A DNA stretch of 64,000 bases from Enterococcus mundtii (lineage in GTDB: Bacteria; Bacillota; Bacilli; Lactobacillales; Enterococcaceae), in the NCBI RefSeq assembly GCF_013394305.1, contig NZ_AP019810.1:186001-250000 (forward strand), in the 5' to 3' direction. Of this stretch, positions 46,938 through 57,811 are shown in pieces. The position numbers were made by a program, and so were the translations under genes. The notes under the pieces were generated by a model. The model did not search any database. It was not told the origin of the DNA and was given only the letters and a program-made list of their open reading frames with translations. Position 1 is the stretch's first letter, and the number at the start of each line of letters is the position of its first letter.

Positions 46938-47525
46938 TTACTCGCTGATCGCGTCTTCGATCGCTTTCCACGCTTCTTCTTTTCCTTGTTTAGTTACAGA
47001 AGAAAATAAAATGAATGTGTCATTGCGATCGAAATTCAATGCTTTTTTAATTTCGCTTTCGTGTTTGTTCCATTTTCCACGAGGGATCTTATCTGCTTTT
47101 GTCGCAACAACGATCACTGGGATATCATAGTATTTTAAGAATTCATACATTTGGATATCTTCTTGCGATGGTTTATGGCGAACATCCACCAGTGACACCA
47201 CAGCTTTTAATTGTTCTCTCGATGTCAAATAAGTTTCGATCATCTGTCCCCATTTCGCACGCTCAGTTTTAGAAACTTTCGCGTAACCATAACCTGGAAC
47301 ATCGACAAAATGCAGCGCATTTTCGATCAGATAAAAATTCAGGGTTTGTGTTTTCCCTGGTTTACCTGATGTACGTGCGAGATTCTTTCGATCGATCAGC
47401 GTATTGATAAAGGAAGATTTCCCGACATTTGAGCGACCTGCTAAGGCAATCTCTGGTAGATCTGTTTCTGGATATTGTTTCGGTGCAACAGCACTGATCA
47501 CAATATCCGCATGATGGATTTTCAT
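46938..47525 (-). CDS. engB: Ribosome biogenesis GTPase EngB (YsxC/YihA)
   Basis: Start at 47525 ([14 protein letters not shown]) behind AAGGAGAGAGC; the longer frame to 47639 has no support. The 195-residue GTPase has G1 [11 protein letters not shown]2 with T in the switch, G3 DVPGYG, G4 TKAD and G5 SSV. YsxC/EngB assists assembly of the 50S subunit. It follows clpX, an order (clpX-ysxC) shared by many Firmicutes. Confidence 0.95.
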   Translation of the reverse strand: MKIHHADIVISAVAPKQYPETDLPEIALAGRSNVGKSSFINTLIDRKNLARTSGKPGKTQTLNFYLIENALHFVDVPGYGYAKVSKTERAKWGQMIETYLTSREQLKAVVSLVDVRHKPSQEDIQMYEFLKYYDIPVIVVATKADKIPRGKWNKHESEIKKALNFDRNDTFILFSSVTKQGKEEAWKAIEDAISE

Positions 47526-47640
47526 ATGCTCTCTCTCCTTCAAAGCGGCAAAGTGGCTCAATCCCTCTCCACTTTCTTCGACAGAATGAAAAGGAGTAGT
47601 CGAAAAAGCTGCTAAAACTTTCACGACTGCTCCTTTCATT

Positions 47641-48897
47641 TTATCCCGCTTTTTTTTCTGAGTCTTTGTAAATAACTATTGGTTTGCCGGTAAGTTCGGC
47701 AGCTTCTTTTGTAATGATCACTTTTTCGATCGTTTCATCAGAAGGAATATCAAACATGACATCCATCATGATTTCTTCGATAATCGAACGCAAACCACGT
47801 GCACCAGTATTACGCTCAATTGCTTTTTTCGCAATGGCTTTTAGTGCTTCTGGTTCAAATTCTAAAGCAGTGTCATCTAGTGAAAGTAATTTTTGGTATT
47901 GTTTCACTAACGCATTTTTCGGTTCCGTCAAGATACGAACTAAATCGTCGGTTGTTAGTTTTTCTAACGCAGCCATTACAGGTAAGCGTCCGATAAACTC
48001 TGGGATCAAGCCGAACTTCAATAAATCTTCAGGAATGATATGTTGCATGACACTTTCATTTTCTGAGAGTTTTTGGTTTTGCGTACCGAAACCAATCGTT
48101 TTCTCGCCCATACGATTTTTTACGATTGTTTCGATGCCATCAAACGCACCACCGACAATGAACAACACATTCGTCGTATCGATTTGGATGAATTCTTGAT
48201 GAGGATGTTTGCGTCCACCTTGTGGCGGCACACTGGCAACTGTTCCTTCCAAGATTTTCAGTAAGGCTTGTTGTACACCTTCCCCTGATACATCGCGTGT
48301 GATCGATACATTTTCGCTTTTACGTGCAATTTTGTCGATCTCATCAATGTAGATGATTCCTTTTTCCGCACGTTCAACATTGTAATCAGCAGATTGCAAA
48401 AGTTTCAATAAGATATTTTCGACATCTTCACCTACATAACCCGCTTCTGTCAAACTTGTTGCATCAGCAATGGCAAATGGTACATTCAATGTTTTTGCTA
48501 ATGTTTGCGCTAAGAATGTTTTACCTGAACCAGTTGGACCGATCAGGCAGATATTGCTTTTTTGCAATTCGACATCATCGCTGTCTTTTGCTTCTTGATT
48601 GACACGCTTATAGTGATTGTAAACAGCTACAGCCAATGAACGTTTTGCACGTTCTTGTCCAATCACATAATTATCCAATACTTCAAGAATCTCAGAAGGT
48701 TTCGGTACTTCAGTAAACTCTCGTACTGCTTCTTCATAGAATTCTTCATCAATGATTTCTTTACATAGGTCGATACATTCGTTACAGATGTAGACCCCCG
48801 GACCTGCTACGATTTTCTTTACTTCTTCTTGTGTTTTACCACAAAAAGAACAGCGTACAGTCTCATTACCACTTGGATTATCATACATGGTCTTCAC
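47641..48897 (-). CDS. clpX: ClpX, ATPase subunit of the ClpXP protease
   Basis: A 418-residue AAA+ unfoldase. The N-terminal zinc domain has CSFCGK and CNECIDLC (about 16-45), then Walker A GPTGSGKT (about 118-125), Walker [11 protein letters not shown], sensor motifs and the GARGLRSI arginine region near 370. It recognises tagged proteins and feeds them to ClpP. It lies between tig and engB, the conserved order. Confidence 0.97.
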   Translation of the reverse strand: MKTMYDNPSGNETVRCSFCGKTQEEVKKIVAGPGVYICNECIDLCKEIIDEEFYEEAVREFTEVPKPSEILEVLDNYVIGQERAKRSLAVAVYNHYKRVNQEAKDSDDVELQKSNICLIGPTGSGKTFLAQTLAKTLNVPFAIADATSLTEAGYVGEDVENILLKLLQSADYNVERAEKGIIYIDEIDKIARKSENVSITRDVSGEGVQQALLKILEGTVASVPPQGGRKHPHQEFIQIDTTNVLFIVGGAFDGIETIVKNRMGEKTIGFGTQNQKLSENESVMQHIIPEDLLKFGLIPEFIGRLPVMAALEKLTTDDLVRILTEPKNALVKQYQKLLSLDDTALEFEPEALKAIAKKAIERNTGARGLRSIIEEIMMDVMFDIPSDETIEKVIITKEAAELTGKPIVIYKDSEKKAG

Positions 48898-49006
48898 CCC
48901 TTAACTTGCGTTGATTCGCAAGAAACTATCAAAGACTTTACAGTCTTTCCCTATCATACCATAATTTAAAAAAAAGCAAAAGTATCAAAGAAGTTTAAAA
49001 CAAAAC

Positions 49007-49045
49007 GAAAGAGTCTAGGCTTCATCTAAGCGCCTGGACTCTTTC
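49007..49045 (-). terminator. Terminator of tig
   Basis: GAAAGAGTCTAGGC (49007-49020) pairs with GCCTGGACTCTTTC (49032-49045), followed on the minus strand by a T-rich tail. Confidence 0.75.
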
Positions 49046-49075
49046 ATATAGATGCAGATCAACAATTCTATTCGC

Positions 49076-50362
49076 TTATTCTGCTTCTTTTGCTGTACTT
49101 GTAATCAATTCGATTGCTTTTTTCATGATCACATCATGTTTTAGCATATCTTCTGTCAATACACGTTTGATTTGGTCAATTGGCATATTGTAAGTTTCTG
49201 CTAATTCTTGGATCTCTGCAGTGATTTCTTCTTCTGTTGCATCTAAGTTTTCAGCAGCTGCTACAGCTTCGATCACAAGGTTTGTTTTTGTACGCATTTC
49301 TGCTTCTTCTTCAAACTGTTTGTGCAAGTCTTCTTCTGTTGAACCAGTTAATTGGTAGTACATTTCTGGTGAGATTCCTTGACGTTGCATGTTGTTTAAG
49401 AATTCGTCCATTGAACGGTGAACTTCATCATGGACCATAACATGTGGAAGATCAACGATTTCCGCATTTTCGACTGCCAATTTGATTGCTGCTTCATCTT
49501 TTGCATCTTCTGCAGCTTTTTCTTTCGTTTCAGTCAATTCTTTCATGTATTTTTCTTTTAATTCTGCTAATGTAGATACTTCATCGTCTACATCTTTTGC
49601 GAACTCATCATCTAGTTCAGGTACTTCTTTTGTTTTCACTTCGTGGATCGTTACTTTGAAGACTGCTTCTTTACCCGCAAGATCTTCTGCTTGATAATCT
49701 TCTGGGAATGTCACAGTAACATCTAAGTTTTCGCCTGATTTGTGGCCAACTAATTGGTCTTCAAAACCAGGAATGAATGAACCTGATCCTAATTCAAGTG
49801 AATGGTTTTCGCCTTTTCCGCCTTCGAATGCTTCATCGTTGATGAAACCTTCAAAATCGATGACAACAGTGTCGCCATTTTCAGCTGCAGCATCTTCTTT
49901 GATGACTAATTCAGCTTGCGCTTCTTGTTCACGTTTAATACGTTCTTCAACGTCTGCTTCTGTTACTTCGCGGTCTTGTTTTTCAACCACTAAGTCTTTG
50001 TAATCACCTAATTTTACTTCAGGTTTTACAGTTACTTCTGCTGTGATTGTCCAGTCTTGACCTTTTTCCATGCTTGCTACATCGATCTTAGGTTGAGAAA
50101 CTGGATCGATTGCTGCTTCTTTAACAGCTGCTTCATATGCTTCAGGTAAGACAGCGTTCAATGCATCTTCGTACAATGCTTCTTCTCCGTACATACGGTT
50201 GAATACTTGACGAGATACTTTTCCTTTACGGAATCCAGGAACGTTCAAGTTTCCTTTTACTTTATTAAAGGCAGTTGTCAATCCTTTTTGGATTTGATCT
50301 TGCCCGATCGTAAATGTTAAAACACCATCATTTGTGCCTTTTTTTTCGAATGTTGCAGTCAT
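49076..50362 (-). CDS. tig: Trigger factor
   Basis: A 428-residue ribosome-associated chaperone: the N-terminal ribosome-binding domain with [13 protein letters not shown] (about 43-55), the FKBP-type prolyl isomerase domain ([36 protein letters not shown], about 160-245) and the helical C-terminal substrate cradle. It catches nascent chains at the ribosome exit. It is transcribed alone, ahead of clpX. Confidence 0.97.
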   Translation of the reverse strand: MTATFEKKGTNDGVLTFTIGQDQIQKGLTTAFNKVKGNLNVPGFRKGKVSRQVFNRMYGEEALYEDALNAVLPEAYEAAVKEAAIDPVSQPKIDVASMEKGQDWTITAEVTVKPEVKLGDYKDLVVEKQDREVTEADVEERIKREQEAQAELVIKEDAAAENGDTVVIDFEGFINDEAFEGGKGENHSLELGSGSFIPGFEDQLVGHKSGENLDVTVTFPEDYQAEDLAGKEAVFKVTIHEVKTKEVPELDDEFAKDVDDEVSTLAELKEKYMKELTETKEKAAEDAKDEAAIKLAVENAEIVDLPHVMVHDEVHRSMDEFLNNMQRQGISPEMYYQLTGSTEEDLHKQFEEEAEMRTKTNLVIEAVAAAENLDATEEEITAEIQELAETYNMPIDQIKRVLTEDMLKHDVIMKKAIELITSTAKEAE

Positions 50363-50513
50363 TTATTTCCCTCCGAGTTTAGAAATTCATTTGATACATC
50401 AAAAACGTTTCATGCATACCTTTAAATAGTACACTAACCCTTCCAAATTGTAAACATATTGAACGAGGGGAATCCACGTTTTTCATGACTTTTTTATCTT
50501 TTCCTCTGTTTTT

Positions 50514-51449
50514 TTACGTATTGAATAATAATAGTTCTGTCATTATTTTATTTCTTTTTTCAGTGAATTCGTGTTGTTCAGATGCCAAAAGATCCTCACA
50601 CGGCTGATTCGTATAGGTTGCTACTGTTTGTTTGAACCATTTGTCAAGATTTCCAATGTAGCTATCATAGATCGGATAAACGATCGCCGATTGCATCGCA
50701 AACTCTTCTTTCAAGTTCTCACTCATTAAGGCGTCTTCTCGTTCATATGCTTCCGCCATTTGTTTGATTCGTCGATAGGAAGTTTGCTCTTCTGGACGCA
50801 CCATTTTCTTTGGTATCACTTCGATCAACTCTTCCTCGATCGTCAAGTATGCAACTGGTGCTGCTTCTTCGACTTGAACGAGCGACTCAAGCAACTTAGC
50901 CCTTACAAGAACATGGACCGTTTTTAAAACGATCAACTTTCTAGCGGTCTGGATAAATTCGTGGTAAGGCAGTTGCTCGATTTCTTGAATATAACTCAAC
51001 TGGGTAGTTGGTTTTTCAAAAGGTAATTTTTCTACCAGTTGATAGATTTCACGAATCTTCTGTCTTCGCATCTGTCCGACTAATTCTTCTGATTGTTGGA
51101 TTTTCAACAAAACTGCTTGCTCAAAATCATCGGGAAAATCAGCACTTGCAATCAATTTTCGTGCATATAAAAAATCTTTTGCTGTAATCAGTAGATCAAA
51201 GTAAAAAGTAGCCAATTCTTCATTCATCAAATACTGTTTTTCATGCAAAAGTGCTTGATGAAGTGCTTCTTCCCACATATCCAATTCTGATAGTGCCAAC
51301 ACGTATAACGTATTTGCTTCAAATGTTGCTTCAAGTTCATATGCACGTTCAAACAGCTCTTTTGCTTGACTGTATTGATGATCTGTTAATGCCTGTTGGC
51401 CAATACGCATCAAATTGTCGTATTTATCAGGAAAATCGATCGGTCTCAC
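50514..51449 (-). CDS. TPR-like helical protein (DUF3196-type)
   Basis: A 311-residue soluble protein. The first 90 residues look like tetratricopeptide repeats (YDNLMRIGQQALTDHQYSQAK, ELFERAYELEATFEANTLYV), the rest is helical with long charged segments. It lacks signal peptide and membrane spans. From memory it resembles DUF3196 proteins found upstream of tig in enterococci; the call is tentative. The gap to tig holds the tig leader. Function unknown. Confidence 0.65.
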   Translation of the reverse strand: MRPIDFPDKYDNLMRIGQQALTDHQYSQAKELFERAYELEATFEANTLYVLALSELDMWEEALHQALLHEKQYLMNEELATFYFDLLITAKDFLYARKLIASADFPDDFEQAVLLKIQQSEELVGQMRRQKIREIYQLVEKLPFEKPTTQLSYIQEIEQLPYHEFIQTARKLIVLKTVHVLVRAKLLESLVQVEEAAPVAYLTIEEELIEVIPKKMVRPEEQTSYRRIKQMAEAYEREDALMSENLKEEFAMQSAIVYPIYDSYIGNLDKWFKQTVATYTNQPCEDLLASEQHEFTEKRNKIMTELLLFNT

Positions 51450-51537
51450 TTAGGTTCTTCCCTTCACTGTTTTATCATTTGTCTGACACGACTTATTGAA
51501 TAATAACCATATTCAGCCATTTTCTCTACCTAAAGCA

Positions 51538-52401
51538 TCAAGCATTCATCTCTTGATTAAATGCTTTGATCATATTGATGGTTACTACACTCGTATTTGA
51601 GAAATAATCACCGATGTGTTGTTTTTTCTTACTAAAGATAACTGGGAGATAGCCGATAAAAAGTAACGGAAATCTCAAAATGAAGCGACAAGCGCCCTCA
51701 CGGACTAATACTGTACTCCATGAAAGTTCCTCTTCATCAAAACTGATCACTCGAATACCAAAAATCATTTTTCCAATCGTCTGTCCGTGATTCCATTTCG
51801 TCAATAAAATAAAATAAGCTAAATAGGCGATCAACGACAAACTACCATAGATACTCAAATAAGAATCAGAAACTTGAAGCCATCCTAGGTTCACTGCGAT
51901 ACCTAACGTTAAGCGAGTGATTGACCCAATACAAATCAAATCAACCAAAAACGCAGCAAAACGAACCCAAAAACCGGCAAAGAAATAATAAGGAAAACGA
52001 TTGATACTTGGTTCCTCGGTTTTTTGTTCTGTATATTTTTTCCATTTTTTCTGATTTTCTTTGATCTTAGTTTCTGACAGTGGTTTTTCTTCAAAGGAAC
52101 TTAGCACCTTTTGAGAAAATCCCGCATCTGGTCCTACAGCCGGTTGGTCATTTTTTGCTTGTGCTGCAAACTCAAGTTCTTCCGACGAGCTACTTGTGTT
52201 TTTGTCAGCTGTAATTTCGTCTTTAGGAGCAACTAAAGCGTCTACTGTATCCTGGTTTCTACTAGTAGGATCTACTAATTTATTTTCTTCTACCTTAAAA
52301 ACTTGTTTAGATGATCCCTCTGTACGTTCAGCTACTTTCGGTTCCTCATTGGTTTTTGAGCGTTCTTCGGGTGTTGACGCGTTCGTTGATTTCTCATTCA
52401 T
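51538..52401 (-). CDS. RDD-family membrane protein with long acidic N-terminus
   Basis: A 287-residue protein. The first ~130 residues are charged, Ser/Thr/Glu-rich and low complexity (cytosolic). Residues about 145-280 form an RDD domain: RFAAFLVDLICIGSIT, a second span near 190, WNHGQTIGKMIFGIRVI and a third span, with the Arg-Asp signature of the family. RDD proteins are of varied or unknown role, some linked to ion exchange. It starts 3 bp after the sppA stop, so the two are cotranscribed; SppA and RDD proteins are often neighbours (compare B. subtilis sppA-yteJ). Confidence 0.85.
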   Translation of the reverse strand: MNEKSTNASTPEERSKTNEEPKVAERTEGSSKQVFKVEENKLVDPTSRNQDTVDALVAPKDEITADKNTSSSSEELEFAAQAKNDQPAVGPDAGFSQKVLSSFEEKPLSETKIKENQKKWKKYTEQKTEEPSINRFPYYFFAGFWVRFAAFLVDLICIGSITRLTLGIAVNLGWLQVSDSYLSIYGSLSLIAYLAYFILLTKWNHGQTIGKMIFGIRVISFDEEELSWSTVLVREGACRFILRFPLLFIGYLPVIFSKKKQHIGDYFSNTSVVTINMIKAFNQEMNA

Positions 52402-52403
52402 GC

Positions 52404-53429
52404 TTACTCACCTCCATATAGATACATTGCTCTTGGAGATTCTGCTGTTCCTAGACTTTCAAGTAATGACAAGATCTGACTTGTTTCAGAAGCTTGCAAC
52501 CCTTGTAATTCTGCTAATTTTGCACCAAACCAAGTATTGCCAAATCCAGTAGAACTAGTTGAGTATTCGACTAACTCAGCATCTTGTAGATCAAGATCTT
52601 CTCTCATCGCAGCTAAAGCATCTGTTGGATAGCCGATTTCGTCCACCAAACCTGCTTCTTTCGCTTGTACACCGTCGTAAATACGACCATCTGCGACTTT
52701 TTTCACTTCATCTTCTGATTTGTTTCTTCCTTCACTAACAACTTTAACAAAACGATTATAGGCGTTATCGATGTAAGCTTGCAACACTGCATGATCTTGC
52801 TCAGTTTCAGGTCGAGTAGCCGATCCCATATCTTTTAGTGCGCCACTTTTTACTGTTGTATCTTCGACACCGATTTTTTCAAGTAAGCCCGAATAGTTGA
52901 GTCCGGACATAATGACACCGATTGAACCAGTTACTGTTTCTTCCGTTGCAAAGATTTTATCTGCTTGTGCGGAAATATAGTAACCACCACTGGCAGCCAT
53001 ATTTTTCATGCTGACATACATCGGTAGATCACGTTCTGTTCGGACCTCGTTGAGTAAGTTGGCAATTTCTGCACTTTCATAAACTCCGCCACCCGGAGAA
53101 TTGACTTCCAATAAAATCCCACTGACGCGTTCATCGGCTTCGATCGCTTCAATTTGTTTCAAGAAGTCTTCATGATTATAACTATCAGTAGCAAATAAAC
53201 CAGAAGAGCCTCCACTAGCTATGGCACCATCAACGGACAATTTTGCAATCCTTCCCATGCCACTGCCTTCTTCAAGTACCACCGGTGACATTTCATCGTC
53301 CCCATATAACCAACTATTGATGTTCCCCATCTGCATCTCTTCTTGCGGTTGCGTCAAACTTGATGATACCAACGAAACAACCAATAAGCCGGCAGCAATC
53401 AGTACTGCTATCCAACGTTTCTTATTCAT
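52404..53429 (-). CDS. sppA: Signal peptide peptidase SppA (S49)
   Basis: A 341-residue membrane protease. One N-terminal span (5-24) anchors it with the catalytic domain outside. The catalytic Ser147 in NMAASGGYY and Lys199 in SGALKDMGS sit at the same positions as in B. subtilis SppA. It cleaves leftover signal peptides in the membrane and is linked to resistance to some bacteriocins and lysozyme. It is followed by the RDD-protein gene. Confidence 0.95.
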   Translation of the reverse strand: MNKKRWIAVLIAAGLLVVSLVSSSLTQPQEEMQMGNINSWLYGDDEMSPVVLEEGSGMGRIAKLSVDGAIASGGSSGLFATDSYNHEDFLKQIEAIEADERVSGILLEVNSPGGGVYESAEIANLLNEVRTERDLPMYVSMKNMAASGGYYISAQADKIFATEETVTGSIGVIMSGLNYSGLLEKIGVEDTTVKSGALKDMGSATRPETEQDHAVLQAYIDNAYNRFVKVVSEGRNKSEDEVKKVADGRIYDGVQAKEAGLVDEIGYPTDALAAMREDLDLQDAELVEYSTSSTGFGNTWFGAKLAELQGLQASETSQILSLLESLGTAESPRAMYLYGGE

Positions 53430-53440
53430 TTTACACGCTC

Positions 53441-53731
53441 CTAATATAGATTTCTAATCACGATCACCGTTTCAGAACCAGGTTTCGCATTCATCTTTTC
53501 TGCTTTTTCTTCAAGGGTGTAACCAGTAAACTGTTCGTGGGTCAATTCATCTTCAACGACAAACTGTTGCGCATGTTCGATTTCGAACGCATCAGGGGCG
53601 ATTTCTTGGATACTGTCCCATCCGGTATCCAAAAAGATTTTAGTGTCATCCGTCACGTGTTCTGTTTTTTCAAATGCTGCAATTTGTTTTTTTAACATCC
53701 CCAACGTCATGATTTCTATCTTCTCTTCCAT
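53441..53731 (-). CDS. Uncharacterised 96-residue protein
   Basis: A small acidic protein (MEEKIEIMTLGMLKKQIA) with a good ribosome binding site (GGAGGATGAAAG). It contains DDTKIFLDTGWDSIQEIAPDA and a DELTHEQFTGYTLEEKAEK stretch, and it ends VIVIRNLY. No membrane span or known motif. It ends 12 bp before sppA, so it is likely the first gene of a 96aa-sppA-RDD operon. I do not recognise the family. Confidence 0.75.
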   Translation of the reverse strand: MEEKIEIMTLGMLKKQIAAFEKTEHVTDDTKIFLDTGWDSIQEIAPDAFEIEHAQQFVVEDELTHEQFTGYTLEEKAEKMNAKPGSETVIVIRNLY

Positions 53732-53856
53732 CTTTCATCCTCCTTCTATCTATAATTATTGTACCGAACTACAAGAAAAGATGATAGTCGAATTTGATAT
53801 TTTTCTTTCGTCCATCCCAATTAGATATATACCAATTTATTTTTTTGTCTTTTTTA

Positions 53857-53886
53857 TTGACAAACCTCACACATTAACGTTATGAT
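53857..53886 (+). promoter_or_regulatory. glmS promoter
   Basis: TTGACA (53857-53862) and TATGAT (53881-53886) with an 18-bp spacer, about 55 bp ahead of the ribozyme cleavage site. Confidence 0.75.
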
Positions 53887-53934
53887 TTTAGATGTTTCCA
53901 AACAAAATAATAACAGGAGGATAATTAGACCAAT

Positions 53935-54100
53935 ACGGAATAGCGCCAGGTCTGTTTTAACAGATGACGAGGAAAGGGTTGATCGAAGGATTCGGCGGAT
54001 GGCCCTAGGGACTGCATCCTAAAAAGAAACATAAAAACTATCTGTGAAGGTAGAACAAAAAGTTTCTTACGCAGTTGGAAACGCTAATATCAAGTTTATA
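53935..54100 (+). ncRNA. glmS ribozyme
   Basis: The leader carries the conserved glmS ribozyme text: AGCGCCAGG at the cleavage site, GACGAGGAAAGGGTTGATCG, ATTCGGCGGATGGCCCTAGG and GGACTGCATCC, with P3/P4-type stems up to about 54100. Self-cleavage would occur between A53942 and G53943 when glucosamine 6-phosphate binds, marking the glmS mRNA for decay. The 3' end is approximate. Confidence 0.93.
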
Positions 54101-54122
54101 ACAGAAAGTAGGATGTTTTTTT

Positions 54123-55931
54123 ATGTGCGGAATTGTTGGAATGATTGGATTAGAGAACGTGACACCAGGGTTGATCAATGGTTTAGAAAAATTAGAATAT
54201 CGCGGGTATGATTCGGCGGGTATCTTTGTCTCAAATGGAAAACAGGACCATTTAGTCAAAGCACGCGGTAGAATCCAAAACCTTAAAGATAAATTATCTC
54301 CAGAAACAACTGGTACAGCAGGTATCGGTCATACAAGATGGGCAACTCATGGGGAACCCGCTGAGAAAAATGCGCACCCCCACCACTCACAAAGCGGACG
54401 TTTTGTTTTAGTCCACAATGGGGTGATTGAAAATTTTGAAGAATTGAAACAACAATACGTAGCCACTGATGACTTCATCGGCGAAACAGATACGGAAATC
54501 GTTGTTCATTTGATTGAAAAATTCGTGGAAGAAACGCAAGATACACAAGAAGGATTTAGAAAAGCGCTAGAAGTCATCGAAGGTTCTTACGCTTTTGCCT
54601 TGATGGATCGCACAGCTCCTGAAACAATTTTCGTTGCCAAAAACAAAAGCCCTTTATTGATCGGTAAAGGCCAAGGATTCAATGTGATCGCAAGTGACGC
54701 GATGGCGATGCTTGCTTACACTAAAGAATTTATTGAAATCGAAGACCAAGAAATGGTGATCGTTCAAGCAGATGATATCACGATCCAAACAATGACTGGT
54801 ACGATCATAGAACGTGATTCTTATGAAGCACAAGTAGATGCTTCTGACATTGAAAAAGGAACATACCCTTACTATATGTTGAAAGAAATCGACGAGCAGC
54901 CGATCATCATGCGTAAAATCGCGCAAACCTATGTGAATGAGGACAATGAAATTCCTTTAGATCACAAATTGATGGATGAACTGTTAGCAAGTGACCGTAT
55001 TTACATCGTGGCATGCGGCACAAGTTATCATGCAGGATTAGCGAGCAAGCATTCATTCGAACAAATGACTGACATTCCAGTAGAAGTCCATTTGGCCAGT
55101 GAGTTTGGTTATACCATGCCTTTATTATCGAAAAAACCATTCTTTATCTTTTTAAGTCAAAGTGGCGAAACCGCTGATAGTCGTCAGGTGTTAGTCAAGA
55201 TCAATCAATTAGGTCATCCTTCATTGACGATCACGAACGTTGCTGGTTCTACGTTATCAAGAGAAGCTGGCTTCACTCTGTTGCTACATGCAGGTCCGGA
55301 GATCGCTGTTGCTTCAACTAAAGCATATACTGCTCAAATCGCTGTACTAGCTTTACTTGCAAAAGCAGTCGGTGATCAAAAAGGCAATAAACGTTCATTG
55401 ACATTTGATGTAGCGCATGAATTGAGTATGGTAGCGAATGCGATGGAAACAGTAATTACCCAAAAAGATGAACTCCAAGAACTAGCTGCGGAATTCTTGA
55501 ATGACACGCGCAACGCTTTTTATATCGGTCGTAGCAACGATCACGATGTCGCTTTAGAAGCTGCTTTGAAACTAAAAGAAATCAGCTATATCCAAGCAGA
55601 AGGTTTTGCTGCCGGTGAATTGAAACACGGTACCATTGCACTGATTGAAGAAGGCACACCAGTAATTGGGATTATTAGTGAGGAAATCACAGGGGCTCAT
55701 ACACGTGGCAACTTAAAAGAAGTTGAAAGTCGTGGTGCAAAAACCTTAGTGATCGCGGCACATGGATTAGAAAAAGAAACGGATCAATTAGTGATTCCTG
55801 CTGTCCATCCATACCTTTCTCCTCTTGCCATGGTCATCCCGACGCAATTGCTTGCTTATTACGCTACCCTATTGCGTGGATTCGATGTAGACAAACCAAG
55901 AAACTTAGCTAAATCAGTCACGGTTGAATAA
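54123..55931 (+). CDS. glmS: Glutamine:fructose-6-phosphate aminotransferase GlmS
   Basis: A 602-residue enzyme. The N-terminal glutaminase begins MCGIVGMIG with the catalytic Cys2. The isomerase half has two SIS domains ([44 protein letters not shown]) and ends [13 protein letters not shown]. It makes glucosamine 6-phosphate, the first committed step toward UDP-GlcNAc, and is controlled by the ribozyme in its leader. glmM, the next step, lies 3 kb to the right. AGTAGGATG is the ribosome binding site. Confidence 0.97.
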   Translation: MCGIVGMIGLENVTPGLINGLEKLEYRGYDSAGIFVSNGKQDHLVKARGRIQNLKDKLSPETTGTAGIGHTRWATHGEPAEKNAHPHHSQSGRFVLVHNGVIENFEELKQQYVATDDFIGETDTEIVVHLIEKFVEETQDTQEGFRKALEVIEGSYAFALMDRTAPETIFVAKNKSPLLIGKGQGFNVIASDAMAMLAYTKEFIEIEDQEMVIVQADDITIQTMTGTIIERDSYEAQVDASDIEKGTYPYYMLKEIDEQPIIMRKIAQTYVNEDNEIPLDHKLMDELLASDRIYIVACGTSYHAGLASKHSFEQMTDIPVEVHLASEFGYTMPLLSKKPFFIFLSQSGETADSRQVLVKINQLGHPSLTITNVAGSTLSREAGFTLLLHAGPEIAVASTKAYTAQIAVLALLAKAVGDQKGNKRSLTFDVAHELSMVANAMETVITQKDELQELAAEFLNDTRNAFYIGRSNDHDVALEAALKLKEISYIQAEGFAAGELKHGTIALIEEGTPVIGIISEEITGAHTRGNLKEVESRGAKTLVIAAHGLEKETDQLVIPAVHPYLSPLAMVIPTQLLAYYATLLRGFDVDKPRNLAKSVTVE

Positions 55932-55969
55932 TTGTCCGATTAAAAAATAAGTAATCAATAGCAAAAAAT

Positions 55970-56013
55970 CCAGTGAGAAAAACGAAAAGTTTGTTTTCTC
56001 ACTGGTTTTTTTA
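55970..56013 (+). terminator. glmS terminator
   Basis: CCAGTGAGAAAA (55970-55981) pairs with TTTTCTCACTGG (55994-56005), followed by TTTTTTT. Confidence 0.9.
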
Positions 56014-56028
56014 TTGTAGTTCGATAAG

Positions 56029-56787
56029 TTATTTCCACCTCACACACTTATTAAAAGCCAATAATGCTAAGAAACTAAAAATCAAAATCAAACTAATACT
56101 CCATAAAAATGCTTGCTTTAATGTTGGATTTGGAAGACCTAGTAGCAACCCTCGAAGTGCTTGGATGATTGGTGTCATCGGTTGGTACTCAGCAAATAGT
56201 CTGATCGCTGTAGGCATATTTTCAGTCGGTGCGAATCCTGAACTTAAATAAGGTAAGATGGTAGTCAGGAGAGTAAATAAGCTTGCCATTTCTGATGATT
56301 TCGCTAATAACCCAAACAAGGCCGAAATCCAAGTAAAGGCAAGGATAAAACAAAGAATGAGCAACCAAACAAGTAGCCATTTTGCAAAGGTGGCGTTTGG
56401 ATGAAAACCGATGAGCAATGCCACGGCTAATACGACAAAACTGCTCATCACACTTCTAAAGGCAGCTGCAAATACATGTCCATTTAGAAATGCTCCCCTT
56501 GAAAGATTTAGTGTTAGGAGTCGTTCAACCATACCAGAACGGACATCTTGGTTAATGACTAACCCGACGACAGAAGCACTTTGAGCAATACATTGGACTA
56601 ACACTCCGGGCAAAACAAAATCAACATAAGATAGCTCACCTACTTCCATCGCTCCTCCAAGTACATAAACAAAAAGCAACATCAATATCACTGGGGTTAG
56701 TAGTCCACCGATAAATGTTTCCAGGCTACGAAAAGATAATTTAATATTAAGTTTAAATAATGTATTTGTTTCTATGATTGCTTTCAA
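56029..56787 (-). CDS. ABC-2 type exporter permease (DrrB-like)
   Basis: A 252-residue protein with six membrane spans and the ABC2_membrane pattern (SFRSLETFIGGLLTPVILML, SGFAPTENMPTAIR, YQPMTPIIQALRGLLLGLP). The start is TTG at 56787, supported by AAGGAGTGGTCTAA upstream within the end of the ATPase gene, so translation is coupled. With the ATPase it forms a DrrAB-like exporter, perhaps for a lipid-like or antibiotic substrate. A divergent Rgg regulator probably controls it. Confidence 0.9.
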   Translation of the reverse strand: MKAIIETNTLFKLNIKLSFRSLETFIGGLLTPVILMLLFVYVLGGAMEVGELSYVDFVLPGVLVQCIAQSASVVGLVINQDVRSGMVERLLTLNLSRGAFLNGHVFAAAFRSVMSSFVVLAVALLIGFHPNATFAKWLLVWLLILCFILAFTWISALFGLLAKSSEMASLFTLLTTILPYLSSGFAPTENMPTAIRLFAEYQPMTPIIQALRGLLLGLPNPTLKQAFLWSISLILIFSFLALLAFNKCVRWK

Positions 56788-57717
56788 TTAGACCACTCCT
56801 TGTACTAATTTTAAAAAGATGTCTTCTAAAGATGCATTTTTCTGCTGGAAATTTGTGATCCTGATCGGTAATCGTTTTAACTCGTTCAGAAGATCAACTG
56901 AATCATTGAAATGATCCCCTACATTGACAGTCACAGAAAGTTTTTCTTCATTTTTTGTCAGTAGTCGTCGTTTAAAATGTGCAGAAAGTAGATTAAAATC
57001 CTCTATGGTCAATACATTGATCTCCATTTTCTGTTTGTCATATGTGCTTTTGATCATTTGTGGCGTAGCATTCACAATGATTTTACCTTCATGTAATATA
57101 GCCACTTTATCTGCAAGATACTCTGCTTCTTCCAAATATTGCGTAGTCAAAAAAATAGTCCGCCCTGATATTGCGGTTTCTTTGATCAATTGCCACGTTG
57201 CGATTCGGTTCTGGGGGTCCAAGCCTGTTGTCGGTTCATCGAGAAAAATCACTTGCGGATCACCGATAAAACTCATCGCTATATCTAAACGTCTTCGCAT
57301 TCCACCTGAATAATTTTTAACTAGTTCTTGGCTGTATATTTGCAAATCAAACCGTTTCAATAAGTCACTGACAACCTTGTGCTTATCTTTCACATGACGA
57401 AGAGCTGCAATCATTTTCATATTCTCGTAACCTGTCAACATCTCATCAACTGCGGCAAACTGTCCAGTCAGACTAATAGCTTCTCGCACTTTAACTCCGT
57501 CTTTCAGTAGATCATGTTCATTGATTCGAACTTGCCCTCCATCAAAAGGAAGAATCGTAGTCAAAATTTTACAAAGTGTTGACTTTCCAGCCCCATTAGA
57601 GCCTAAAAGAACAAAAATTTCACCACGTTTAACCGTAAAATCTACGCCTTTTAATACTTGTTTTTTACCAAAATCTTTTTTTAGATCAATACTTTCGATT
57701 ATTTTTTCTTTTTGCAT
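56788..57717 (-). CDS. ABC exporter ATP-binding protein (DrrA-like)
   Basis: A 309-residue ATPase with Walker A GSNGAGKST (about 38-46), signature NYSGGMRRRLDIAM, Walker B VIFLDEPTTGLDP, and a C-terminal extension ending in SLEDIFLKLVQGVV that fits DrrA proteins. It powers the permease encoded next. The start has GAGGAAGAAGCC in front. It is divergent from the rgg-like gene with 94 bp between, in which both promoters must lie. Confidence 0.93.
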   Translation of the reverse strand: MQKEKIIESIDLKKDFGKKQVLKGVDFTVKRGEIFVLLGSNGAGKSTLCKILTTILPFDGGQVRINEHDLLKDGVKVREAISLTGQFAAVDEMLTGYENMKMIAALRHVKDKHKVVSDLLKRFDLQIYSQELVKNYSGGMRRRLDIAMSFIGDPQVIFLDEPTTGLDPQNRIATWQLIKETAISGRTIFLTTQYLEEAEYLADKVAILHEGKIIVNATPQMIKSTYDKQKMEINVLTIEDFNLLSAHFKRRLLTKNEEKLSVTVNVGDHFNDSVDLLNELKRLPIRITNFQQKNASLEDIFLKLVQGVV

Positions 57718-57811
57718 GGCTTCTTCCTCGTTTCTATAAGATAATTCAACTATATATAAAATTAGAAGTATTATTTATTTTAGTTCAATATATTGAAAAG
57801 AAGGTGCGCGT

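Noticed and set aside
47684-48199. 171-codon plus-strand frame opposite clpX
   Set aside because: It is antisense to clpX, whose motifs are intact, and has Ser/Phe-rich shadow composition.
53914-53935. AGGAGG sequence just upstream of the glmS ribozyme, suggesting a leader peptide
   Set aside because: No start codon lies at a suitable distance; it is more likely part of the leader.
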